A DNA stretch of 33,933 bases, taken from Flavobacterium sp. GTDB lineage: Bacteria > Bacteroidota > Bacteroidia > Flavobacteriales > Flavobacteriaceae. Location: the NCBI GenBank assembly GCA_014377455.1, contig JACMPO010000030.1, positions 1-33,933 on the forward strand, written 5' to 3'. Positions 17,214 to 24,852 of this stretch are shown piece after piece (positions within the stretch are counted from its first letter, which is position 1; every line of letters begins with the position of its first letter). Position numbers and translations under genes: made by a program. The notes beneath the pieces are model-generated. The model worked only from the letters and a program-made list of their open reading frames with translations, made no database searches and was not told the DNA's origin.

Positions 17214-17792
17214 TTATTTTTTTGATTGTTTCTTGGTATCTACTTTTTTACTTGTAGATGTATATTCTTGATTTACAATTTTAATTAAATCGTTTGTAAT
17301 ATCATAACTATCTTTTGCATATAAAACCGTGGCAGCCTCTCCAGTTCCATAAATATAATCGTACCCTTTATCTTTGCCATATTTTTTAAAAACTTTTTTA
17401 TATTTCAACACAAGAGAATCCATTTCATTACCACTTTCGCCTTGTAGCTGTTGCAACATTCCTTGTTGCGCATATTGCAACTGTTGTTCTCTTTGCTGCA
17501 ATTCTTGTCCTTTTTGTTGCGCCCAAGCTTGACCTTTCTCCATTGCATTTTGTTTAAAACTTGATGCCTCTTTTTGAAGTTTTACAGCTTGTGTTTTTAA
17601 CTCACCTCCCATTTCAACCGATTTGTTTTTATATTTTGATTCAATATCTTTTGACTCGGTACTTTCTTCCATTAATTTGGAAGTATCAATATAAGCAGTT
17701 TTAAAACTTTTAGCTTCTGTTGGCTTATTACAAGAAACAATAGAGATGGAAAAAATAAGAATCGCAATTTTAATTTTGAAGTTGTTGTTCAT
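17214..17792 (-). CDS. OmpH/Skp-like lipoprotein
   Basis: A 192-residue protein with a signal ending in SIVSC (lipid-modified C21), so it is a lipoprotein rather than a soluble Skp. The remainder is a long Gln/Lys/Glu-rich helical region (about 55-125, with QQKGQELQQREQQLQ-type heptads) and a C-terminal KVFKKYGKDKGYDYIYGTGEAATVLYA segment that is diagnostic of the OmpH/Skp family. Skp homologues chaperone outer-membrane proteins across the periplasm as trimers with coiled-coil tentacles. A perfect palindrome lies in its promoter region and a terminator follows it, so it is probably monocistronic. Confidence 0.9.
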   Translation of the reverse strand: MNNNFKIKIAILIFSISIVSCNKPTEAKSFKTAYIDTSKLMEESTESKDIESKYKNKSVEMGGELKTQAVKLQKEASSFKQNAMEKGQAWAQQKGQELQQREQQLQYAQQGMLQQLQGESGNEMDSLVLKYKKVFKKYGKDKGYDYIYGTGEAATVLYAKDSYDITNDLIKIVNQEYTSTSKKVDTKKQSKK

Positions 17793-17828
17793 TTTTTAAT
17801 TTTAAGATTTTAAGATTTTATATTACTC

Positions 17829-17836
17829 CAAAAATA
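17829..17836 (-). promoter_or_regulatory. Putative -7 box of the ompH-like gene
   Basis: On the minus strand TATTTTTG matches TAnnTTTG and lies about 36 bases upstream of the ATG. A TTG sits about 23 bases further upstream, inside the 15-bp palindrome at 17838-17873, a slightly long -33 to -7 distance. Confidence 0.45.
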
Positions 17837-17837
17837 T

Positions 17838-17873
17838 AAATTTTAAATTTGTTATAACACAAATTTAAAATTT
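17838..17873. repeat. Perfect 15-bp palindrome in the ompH-like promoter
   Basis: AAATTTTAAATTTGT and its exact complement flank a 6-base spacer (TATAAC). It lies immediately upstream of, and abuts, the putative -7 box, so it would cover the -33 region. It could be an operator for a dimeric regulator or an AT-rich hairpin. Confidence 0.6.
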
Positions 17874-18000
17874 TGAGTAGATATAATAATTATTGACTGT
17901 ATCTATTGAAATAATATTTATAATAAGGATACGCTATTGAATTTGAATTAAATTAAAGCGATATAAAAACAAAACAAAAAGTACCATGCATAATTTATAA

Positions 18001-18017
18001 AACTGTTGAAAACAGTT
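18001..18017 (-). terminator. Possible terminator after the methyltransferase gene
   Basis: A 7-bp stem AACTGTT/AACAGTT with a 3-base loop, followed on the minus strand by TTTATAAATT. The stem is short and the T tract interrupted, so termination would be weak. It lies 23 bases past the methyltransferase stop. Confidence 0.35.
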
Positions 18018-18040
18018 GAAAATAAGTCCTATATTGTCGT

Positions 18041-18886
18041 TTATTCATTTTTTAAGATATAAATGTGTGATGAATATTCTAAATTTTGTGTTCCTTTCCA
18101 GTTAGACTTTAATCCGATATAAAAAGCTTTTATGAAATTCATTTTTCCTGTTTTATATTTTTCAGATAATAAACTAACATAAAAACTGTCAAATTTCATT
18201 GGAAGCACTTTCACCAACTTTAATTTTTCAACTGCAAATAATTTTTTTATTGCTGTTTTGGAAAAATGCCAAAAATGAATTGGAACATCAAAAGCAGCCC
18301 AAAATTCTCCATAATGTTTGGCATCGAAAGAATTAAAATTGGGAACTGCAATAATTATTGTACCGTCAGGTTTTAGTAATCTTTTTAATTTTGCTATTTG
18401 TTTTTCTAAATCTGGAACATGTTCTAAAACATGCCACATTGTGATTATGTCAAACGAATTATTCTCAAGTTCAGACAAATTATTTACAAAAGCAACTCCT
18501 TTTTTTTGGGCAATTTGTTTTGCTTTATAACTTGGTTCAACTCCAATAATTTCCCATCCATCGCTTTTTGCAACCGAAAGAAAATCTCCAACTCCAGCAC
18601 CAATATCTAAAATCCTACCTTTTGGCGATTGTGAATTAATTAATTTCAACTTGTTTTTTAATGCAATAGATTTAACAAATTGATACATTTTTTCGAACAA
18701 CGATTTGTTTCCATCCGTATGCGAGATATAGATTTCACTCTCGTAATATTTAGGGAGTAATTCAAAACTTGGTTGTGGATGCGTAATTAACATGTCTAGA
18801 TTATTATCATAAAAAAGCTCAAAAGTTTCTTGTGATACAGAATGATCTTTAACTTTTAAAAAAGGTTTTAAATTTGAAATATCCAT
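18041..18886 (-). CDS. Class I SAM-dependent methyltransferase
   Basis: A 281-residue protein from the ATG at 18886. The SAM-binding glycine loop ILDIGAGVG is at 92-100, the acidic residue ending strand 2 is in IIGVEPS (113-119), and the post-I region is DIITMWHVLEHVPD, the pattern of the UbiE/UbiG-like Methyltransf_11/23 group with HVLEH. The frame is open back to 18976, but that extension translates the parS-like palindrome at 18921-18936 as FHVKQ and looks unlike protein, so the internal ATG is preferred. N-terminal residues 1-50 resemble the short leader found in Bacteroidota sugar or lipid methyltransferases. Substrate unknown. It probably ends the mnmG-ybeY-DUF4175 transcription unit. 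Confidence 0.88.
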   Translation of the reverse strand: MDISNLKPFLKVKDHSVSQETFELFYDNNLDMLITHPQPSFELLPKYYESEIYISHTDGNKSLFEKMYQFVKSIALKNKLKLINSQSPKGRILDIGAGVGDFLSVAKSDGWEIIGVEPSYKAKQIAQKKGVAFVNNLSELENNSFDIITMWHVLEHVPDLEKQIAKLKRLLKPDGTIIIAVPNFNSFDAKHYGEFWAAFDVPIHFWHFSKTAIKKLFAVEKLKLVKVLPMKFDSFYVSLLSEKYKTGKMNFIKAFYIGLKSNWKGTQNLEYSSHIYILKNE

Positions 18887-18920
18887 TAAATGATGTTGTT
18901 TTATTGATGTTGGGAAAGCT

Positions 18921-18936
18921 TGTTTCACGTGGAACA
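18921..18936. promoter_or_regulatory. parS-like ParB-binding site 1
   Basis: TGTTTCACGTGGAACA, a 16-bp near-palindrome differing from the perfect consensus TGTTTCACGTGAAACA at one base. It lies in the spacer between mnmG and the methyltransferase start. The reverse strand reads TGTTCCACGTGAAACA, a form known among chromosomal parS sites. Confidence 0.9.
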
Positions 18937-18987
18937 AATTAAAATCAGATTTTATATAATTAATGTTTGACAACAAAAAAATTAATA

Positions 18988-20856
18988 TTATCGTCCCATA
19001 TAAATTAATAAAACTGAAATATCACTTGGTGAAACACCGCTAATTCTTGATGCTTGCGAAATAGTAATGGGTCTTATTTTAGTTAATTTTTGCTTTGCTT
19101 CTATCGACATTGATTTAATTTTCTCGTAATCAAAGTCTTCCGGGATTTTTACATGTTCCAGTCTAGTTAATTTTTCAGCATTATTTCGTTCTTTTTCGAT
19201 ATAACCTGAATATTTTACTTGAATTTCAGCTTGCTCTAAAATTTCTCGATCAAAATTATTCTCCTCGACATAATTTTTGACCTTTTCAAATTTCAAAAAA
19301 TCATCTAAATTAACCTGTGGTCTTGAAAATATTTTAAACATTTTATCCGATTGTGTAATTTGAGAACTTTCCTTTGATTCTAAAATAGGATTTGCCTCAT
19401 CTAAAGTTACACTTGTTTCTTTAAAAAATTCGACCAGTTTATGTGATGATGCAAACTTTTTTTCCATTCGATTCATTCTATTTTGAGATGCTAAACCTAT
19501 AGCATAAGCTTTTGGGGTTAGTCTTTCATCTGCGTTATCTTGCCTAAGCAACGTTCTGTATTCAGCTCTTGAAGTAAACATTCTGTAAGGTTCTTCTGTT
19601 CCTTTAGTAATTAAATCGTCTATCAAAACACCAATATATGCCTCGTCACGTTTCAAAATCATAGAATCTTTTTCCTGTACTTTCAAAGCTGCATTTATAC
19701 CAGCCATCATTCCTTGAGATGCAGCTTCTTCGTAACCCGTGGTTCCATTAATTTGACCAGCAAAATACAATCCATCTACTAGTTTAGTTTCTAGAGTATG
19801 TTTTAATTGCGTTGGCGGAAAATAATCATATTCAATAGCGTAACCAGGTCTGAAGAATTTTACTTTTTCAAAGCCTTCTACCTGACGCAATGCTTTAAAT
19901 TGAATGTCTTCGGGTAACGATGTTGAGAAACCGTTTACGTAAACCTCACAAGTATTCCAACCTTCTGGCTCAACAAACAATTGATGTCTTTCTTTATCTG
20001 CAAACCGATTTATTTTATCCTCTATTGATGGACAATATCTTGGGCCAAGAGATTTAATTCTTCCATTAAACATCGGAGATCGATCAAAACCTTCTCTCAA
20101 AATATCATGAACATTTATTGAAGTATAAGTCATATGACATAAACGTTGATGGGTTAACGGTTTAGTAACGTCAGAATATGAAAATTTATCTGGATTAATA
20201 TCTCCAGCTTCCTCTTTCATTTTAGAAAAATCTAATGATCTACCGTCAACTCTAGGTGGCGTTCCAGTTTTCATCCTACCAGCTTCAAAACCTGCGTTAA
20301 CTAAATCTTCTGTTATTCCATAAGCTGCACTCTCGCCTGCTCTTCCTCCACCAAATTGTTTTTCGCCGATGTGTATTAAACCATTTAGAAAAGTACCATT
20401 TGTTAAAACTACCGATTTTGCTTTTATTTCTAACCCTAATGATGTTTTAATTCCATCTACTTTTCCGTTTTTAATTATTAACCCACTTACCATTTCTTGA
20501 TAGAAATCCAAATTTTGAGTTGCTTCTAACATCAATCTCCATTCCTCTGAAAACCTCATTCTATCAGATTGTACTCGAGGAGACCACATAGCAGGACCTT
20601 TAGATTTATTCAGCATTTTAAATTGAATAGCAGTTCTATCGGACACAATTCCGGAGTAACCGCCAAGTGCATCTATTTCACGAACAATTTGTCCTTTAGC
20701 AATGCCACCCATTGCTGGATTGCATGACATTTGTGCGATATTTTGCAAACTCATAGTAACAAGCAGTGTTGAGCAACCTAAGTTAGCCGATGCTGCAGCA
20801 GCTTCACAACCTGCATGGCCCGCACCTACAATTATTACATCATAAACATTAAACAT
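18988..20856 (-). CDS. mnmG: tRNA uridine 5-carboxymethylaminomethyl modification enzyme MnmG (GidA)
   Basis: The FAD-dependent partner of MnmE, which makes the cmnm5U34 wobble modification. It has 622 residues, standard length. The FAD-binding loop is VGAGHAGCEAA (10-20), followed by the hallmark SLQNIAQMSCNPAMGGIAKGQ with the catalytic-region Cys, then PSIEDKINRF and GQINGTTGYEEAASQG. The C-terminal domain (IRPITISQASRISGVSPSDISVLLIYMGR) binds tRNA and MnmE. It starts 54 bases after ybeY, and that spacer holds parS-like site 2. In many bacteria gidA is close to oriC, which fits the parS sites, but neither dnaA nor mnmE is in the window. Confidence 0.98.
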   Translation of the reverse strand: MFNVYDVIIVGAGHAGCEAAAASANLGCSTLLVTMSLQNIAQMSCNPAMGGIAKGQIVREIDALGGYSGIVSDRTAIQFKMLNKSKGPAMWSPRVQSDRMRFSEEWRLMLEATQNLDFYQEMVSGLIIKNGKVDGIKTSLGLEIKAKSVVLTNGTFLNGLIHIGEKQFGGGRAGESAAYGITEDLVNAGFEAGRMKTGTPPRVDGRSLDFSKMKEEAGDINPDKFSYSDVTKPLTHQRLCHMTYTSINVHDILREGFDRSPMFNGRIKSLGPRYCPSIEDKINRFADKERHQLFVEPEGWNTCEVYVNGFSTSLPEDIQFKALRQVEGFEKVKFFRPGYAIEYDYFPPTQLKHTLETKLVDGLYFAGQINGTTGYEEAASQGMMAGINAALKVQEKDSMILKRDEAYIGVLIDDLITKGTEEPYRMFTSRAEYRTLLRQDNADERLTPKAYAIGLASQNRMNRMEKKFASSHKLVEFFKETSVTLDEANPILESKESSQITQSDKMFKIFSRPQVNLDDFLKFEKVKNYVEENNFDREILEQAEIQVKYSGYIEKERNNAEKLTRLEHVKIPEDFDYEKIKSMSIEAKQKLTKIRPITISQASRISGVSPSDISVLLIYMGR

Positions 20857-20875
20857 TTGGAATCATATTATGTTT

Positions 20876-20891
20876 GGTTCCACGTGGAACA
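20876..20891. promoter_or_regulatory. parS-like ParB-binding site 2
   Basis: A 14-bp perfect palindrome GTTCCACGTGGAAC at 20877-20890 within the 16-bp frame GGTTCCACGTGGAACA. It lies between ybeY and mnmG, 45 bases from site 3. It keeps the CACGTG core and the flanking TTC/GAA of parS. Confidence 0.85.
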
Positions 20892-20910
20892 CTAAAATTA
20901 AATAAGGGAT

Positions 20911-21336
20911 TTAGTCATGATGTTTCACGTGGAACATCAATATTTTTTCATCCTCTTTCATTCTCATTATTTCAATATCTGGGACAGACTTATCTTTAAA
21001 ACCGCAATAGTGCAAGATGCCGTGAGATAAAACTCTTAAAAGTTCGTCTTTAAAAGTGACATTAAATTCAATTGCATTTTCCGTAACTCTTTCAACAGAT
21101 ATAAACACATCACCATGGAGTTCATTTCCGATACTGTAATCAAAAGAAATAATATCTGTTAAAGTATCATGCTTTAAATATTTCTCATTTATATTTAAAA
21201 GATAATTATCATCACAAAAAACAAAGTTAATTTCACCTTCTTGTTTGTCTTCAGATAATATAACATCTGAAAGCCAAGAACTTATTTGAATTTCATCAGA
21301 GAGAATAAAATCTGTTTCGTAGTTAAAACTAATCAT
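20911..21336 (-). CDS. ybeY: Endoribonuclease YbeY
   Basis: A single-strand-specific RNase needed for 16S rRNA 3' maturation and ribosome quality control. It has 141 residues. The conserved DVISFDY-like segment is DIISFDYSIG (61-70), followed by GDVFIS. The metal motif is H105-GIL-H109-YCGFK-D115, where most YbeY proteins have a third His at the last position, so an Asp probably takes the ligand role here. The last eight residues MFHVKHHD are encoded by parS-like site 3, an unusual tail. Its start overlaps the DUF4175 stop by 8 bases, so the two are probably translationally coupled. Confidence 0.93.
   Translation of the reverse strand: MISFNYETDFILSDEIQISSWLSDVILSEDKQEGEINFVFCDDNYLLNINEKYLKHDTLTDIISFDYSIGNELHGDVFISVERVTENAIEFNVTFKDELLRVLSHGILHYCGFKDKSVPDIEIMRMKEDEKILMFHVKHHD
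20921..20936. promoter_or_regulatory. parS-like ParB-binding site 3, inside ybeY
   Basis: TGTTTCACGTGGAACA, identical to site 1, located within the last codons of ybeY. On the coding strand it reads TGTTCCACGTGAAACA and contributes residues FHVKH. Confidence 0.9.
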
Positions 21337-24300
21337 TACCTTTAAAATATTCTTGAACCTTTTTATTGAAATATGCTCGCAAAGGTACTGTTTGTCTGTT
21401 TAAAATCTCAACACTATTCAAATAATCTTTTAATTTTGCTGGCAAGGCATTTGAAGTGTTGTTAAATTCCTTTTTATTAGTTTCTGATTGCCTTTTTTTC
21501 TCCTCACCTTGCTGTTGAACTGCTTTATCGAGTTTAAGCATTTCATATTTCAAATTTAAAATGCGTTGCAATGTTTCGTTATTAAAACCTTTATTTAAAA
21601 GTTGCTTTTCAATTTGTTTCATCTGGTCTAAAGCATTCTGACCTTGACCTCCTAAACCCTGTTTATTTAATTCGTTTTGTAATGCTTCGCGTAATTGCTG
21701 TTGCTCTTTATAAATTTCCATTATTGCTTTTGCATCGTTTTCGCCATCAGGTCCATTTTGACTATCATTTTCGCCTTGACCACTTCCGCTGGATCCAGGC
21801 TTTCCATCTTTTCCTGTCTTACCTTTTCCGTCTTTACCTCCAGGTTTATCACCATCCTTAGCGTCACCAGGTTTGTCACCAGGTTTTTTTCCAGGCTTCA
21901 AGCCATCTTTTATTTTTTCTGCAAGTCCTTCTTGTTTTTTAATAATATCAGGTAATTGCATTCCTGAACCAGAACCTTTTCCCGGTGATGGTTTCCCTTT
22001 TCCTTTACCAGATCCAGACATTGATAAAGACATTTGCATATTAGTTAGCGTTTCGGCTAACATATCGGCAAGTTTGTTGCTTGCGCTGGTTGCAAACTGC
22101 TGATATGAAATTCCTTTTGGAACATTTGCATCAGCTAACGTTTCAATGGCTTTATCGACATTATATTGAACATTACCAATCTCAGTTGTTACTTCTTCAG
22201 CTATTTTAGGATTTCGAAGTGAAAGTGCAAAAAGTGAATCATCTACATGTTTAAACTGTTGTTTTAAATCTTGTTGTATTTTTAAATTTTTATTAAATGA
22301 TGGTGACCCTCTTTTTAAACCTTTAAATTGCTTCATCACATCTTCTTGTGAGAACGAATAAGCTAATAAATTATCCAAAATTTGACGCAACATGGCAACA
22401 TCTTCTTCCATTTGATCCATTTCTCCACCTTCCATACTAGATTGCATGTCCATACTCATTTGCTTCATTTTCTTAGAAGCACTTTTTTGCTTAGGTTTTG
22501 CTCCAGCTTTAGAATCTTTCTTTAATTCATCTGATGCTTTCTTTAAATCTTCGTCAATACTTTTCTCTTTAGGAGCTGTATCTGGAAGTTCAACTGGCAT
22601 TTTTAATTCTTTATTATCCTTTTCTAAATCTTTTAATTCCTCTTGAATCTTATCAAATTCCTTATTGATTTCTTCTTGTTTTTGGGTAGAATTTTCTTTT
22701 TCGTTATCCGATAATTTGTCTTGCTTTTCAGAAAGTTTATCTAATTTATCTGCAATTTGTTCAGCTTTCTTTTCGACATAATATTTCTTAGTAAGCTCGA
22801 CTAATTGTTGCAAACTCTTTGTTTGGTTTTTACTTTGTTGTTTAAGTTTGTCAATTTTCTCAAACAACTCATCTTTCTCTAATTTCTCATTAAGCTTTTG
22901 AAGTTCCTCTAAAAGTTTTTTATTCTTTTCTAAATCTTTATCAACTTTCTCCAATCTATCTTTTAGAATTTCTTTTACTTCATCTTTCTTTTCGGTTTTG
23001 ACTTTATCGAGATTCTCTTTCATTTTCTCAGCAAAATTCTTCATCGTTTCATCTTGCTTCTTTTGCTTGTCAAGAAAATCATTTACTTTTTGTTGTTCTT
23101 TGAATTCTAAGTTATCTTTCTCTTTACCCATTTTTTGCAATTTCTCCATTTCATTCAATTGCTTGTCTTGAGTTTTTAAAGATTTTTCTAATGAATTTAT
23201 ATTATCATTTTGCTGTTGCAACACTTGATCTTCTTTTTCAGTTTCAGTGGATATTCTATTTGAGAATACCGATGATTTTGTGCTTTTGAAATTATGCAAA
23301 GCATCATTATCAAAAATTTCAAAATAATATTCATAAGAAACACCTTCTTCAACAGGAAGATTACTTGGAAAAGCAAAAACAAATTGATCATACACATCAC
23401 GCTTCACAGCAATTGTTCCACGTTTAGACAAATTAGGTTTGTCTTTTGGATAATAAACTACTTGCAATTTAGAAAGTCCGTAATCATCAGAAACTTGTCC
23501 TAAAACATAGTTTTTTTCAATTTTAAGGCTATCTGGTGCGTTTCCTACAGAAATCGATGGAAACTGGTCTTTAACAACAGAAATCTGATAATTTAACTTC
23601 TCATAATTCTGAACCTTAGTATTAGAAGTAACAATTTGATAATCTGTATTTTGAACTATATTTTTAGACAATAAAAACTGATTATCTTGTTTAGCAAATG
23701 AATACTTTGCAGAAGCATCCAACCATTCAACTTTTTGAGTTGCTAACGTATTCATTGTCCAAGTTACACGAGTTCCTTCTGGAAGTACTGCATTTCCTGT
23801 TCCTTTAATGACTTCTGATTTTTTATTTAGATATCCTGGAAAATTTAAAACCATTTCAAAATTAGCAATCGATGGAACAGTTACGACATTCAATTCATAT
23901 TCATGAGAAGAAACATCGTTTGCTTCAATATGGAATTCTAAATTTTCTTTAGGCTTCGGAATCACGAATTGGAATTCTCCAGCTTTATTACTTTCCATGA
24001 AATAACTTTCGTTACCAATGAAAATCATAGCATTTTCAGGAACAACTTTACCAAGGGTTTTGACTTTTAAAAGAAAATCTTGGTTTTGTTCGGTTTGTAA
24101 ATTTTTATTTAAAAGTTGGAATTCAAATGGTGCTGGCGGCAAAAATTGTTGTTTATAATGTACCACACGATTGAAACTTTGAGATATAAAATTACTGTTT
24201 CCACTTAAATAAAAGAAAGCAAAAAACAAAATTGGAATAATCGCTAAAGGCAAAAATTTCTTATTTGTTCCAAAATTAATCGCGTTTCCAAAAGGAACTG

Positions 24301-24721
24301 GTTGTAGTGTATTTGCTTTTTGATCTATAGAAGCCAAAAGCAATTCTGAATTTTTCTGATGACTATCAGAATCTCTTGATAATTGTAAAAAATTGGTAAG
24401 CTTATCGCCTACTTCGTTAAAATGGTTTCCGATAATTTTGGAAGCATCGTTGTAATTAATTCCTTTTTGAAGTTTGAATAATTTAAAGATTGGAAACAAA
24501 ATAAATCGCAACAACAAGAAAAGTTCCACGACAATAAACGTCCAAAACAAAATGGTTCTGGAAGTAGGTTTTAACCAAAGGAAATATTCTACAAAAAGCG
24601 TGAATAGAAAATAAATCAAACCAATTCCGACAAAAAAAATGGTTCCTCGTAGCAGTTCGTTTGTGTAAAACTTCTTAATAAACTGTTCGAGTTTATCGTA
24701 AATTATATTCTGATTTTCCAA
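21329..24721 (-). CDS. DUF4175-family large membrane protein
   Basis: A 1130-residue protein. N-terminal hydrophobic segments occur at about 25-45, 55-75 and 155-172 (IPILFFAFFYLSG), so it is anchored in the inner membrane. A beta-rich extracytoplasmic part follows to about residue 480. A very long charged Lys/Glu/Gln coiled-coil region then covers about 490-760. Near 930-1010 there is a Gly/Lys/Asp-rich, collagen-like low-complexity tract (GKGKGK, PGKKPGDKPGD, GKTGKDGKPG). The C-terminus is again helical. This layout fits the Bacteroidota DUF4175 family, whose function is unknown. It is the first gene of a minus-strand unit with ybeY, mnmG and the methyltransferase, and is divergent from gltX by 131 bases. 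Confidence 0.88.
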   Translation of the reverse strand: MENQNIIYDKLEQFIKKFYTNELLRGTIFFVGIGLIYFLFTLFVEYFLWLKPTSRTILFWTFIVVELFLLLRFILFPIFKLFKLQKGINYNDASKIIGNHFNEVGDKLTNFLQLSRDSDSHQKNSELLLASIDQKANTLQPVPFGNAINFGTNKKFLPLAIIPILFFAFFYLSGNSNFISQSFNRVVHYKQQFLPPAPFEFQLLNKNLQTEQNQDFLLKVKTLGKVVPENAMIFIGNESYFMESNKAGEFQFVIPKPKENLEFHIEANDVSSHEYELNVVTVPSIANFEMVLNFPGYLNKKSEVIKGTGNAVLPEGTRVTWTMNTLATQKVEWLDASAKYSFAKQDNQFLLSKNIVQNTDYQIVTSNTKVQNYEKLNYQISVVKDQFPSISVGNAPDSLKIEKNYVLGQVSDDYGLSKLQVVYYPKDKPNLSKRGTIAVKRDVYDQFVFAFPSNLPVEEGVSYEYYFEIFDNDALHNFKSTKSSVFSNRISTETEKEDQVLQQQNDNINSLEKSLKTQDKQLNEMEKLQKMGKEKDNLEFKEQQKVNDFLDKQKKQDETMKNFAEKMKENLDKVKTEKKDEVKEILKDRLEKVDKDLEKNKKLLEELQKLNEKLEKDELFEKIDKLKQQSKNQTKSLQQLVELTKKYYVEKKAEQIADKLDKLSEKQDKLSDNEKENSTQKQEEINKEFDKIQEELKDLEKDNKELKMPVELPDTAPKEKSIDEDLKKASDELKKDSKAGAKPKQKSASKKMKQMSMDMQSSMEGGEMDQMEEDVAMLRQILDNLLAYSFSQEDVMKQFKGLKRGSPSFNKNLKIQQDLKQQFKHVDDSLFALSLRNPKIAEEVTTEIGNVQYNVDKAIETLADANVPKGISYQQFATSASNKLADMLAETLTNMQMSLSMSGSGKGKGKPSPGKGSGSGMQLPDIIKKQEGLAEKIKDGLKPGKKPGDKPGDAKDGDKPGGKDGKGKTGKDGKPGSSGSGQGENDSQNGPDGENDAKAIMEIYKEQQQLREALQNELNKQGLGGQGQNALDQMKQIEKQLLNKGFNNETLQRILNLKYEMLKLDKAVQQQGEEKKRQSETNKKEFNNTSNALPAKLKDYLNSVEILNRQTVPLRAYFNKKVQEYFKGND

Positions 24722-24827
24722 AATTGTTAATCATTTATTTATAACCTATAAAAGTAATAATTTCTAGTTAGAATAAAAATTAATTCTTTGCTAAACGAAA
24801 TTTTCAATTCAAATCCCAACTTCTAAT

Positions 24828-24835
24828 TATCTTTG
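24828..24835 (+). promoter_or_regulatory. Putative -7 box of the gltX promoter
   Basis: TATCTTTG matches TAnnTTTG and ends 17 bases before the gltX ATG, implying a very short leader. No good -33 TTG is present at the expected distance. Confidence 0.5.
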
Positions 24836-24852
24836 CATAAAATTTATCAAAA

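Noticed and set aside
18887..18976. Upstream extension of the methyltransferase
   Set aside because: The added 30 residues translate the parS-like palindrome and show no homology-like character; the ATG at 18886 is preferred.
21695..22646. Open frames on the plus strand opposite the DUF4175 gene
   Set aside because: They are antisense shadows of the low-complexity and coiled-coil coding sequence, with compositions (Phe, Ser, Leu rich) unlike real proteins.
23414..23423. A half match to parS (TGTTCCACGT) in the DUF4175 coding region
   Set aside because: Only the left half matches; the right half reads TTAGAC rather than GAAACA, so it is not palindromic and is probably coincidental.
24522..24536. 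GTTCCACGACAA near the start of the DUF4175 gene
   Set aside because: Lacks the CACGTG core; not a parS site.
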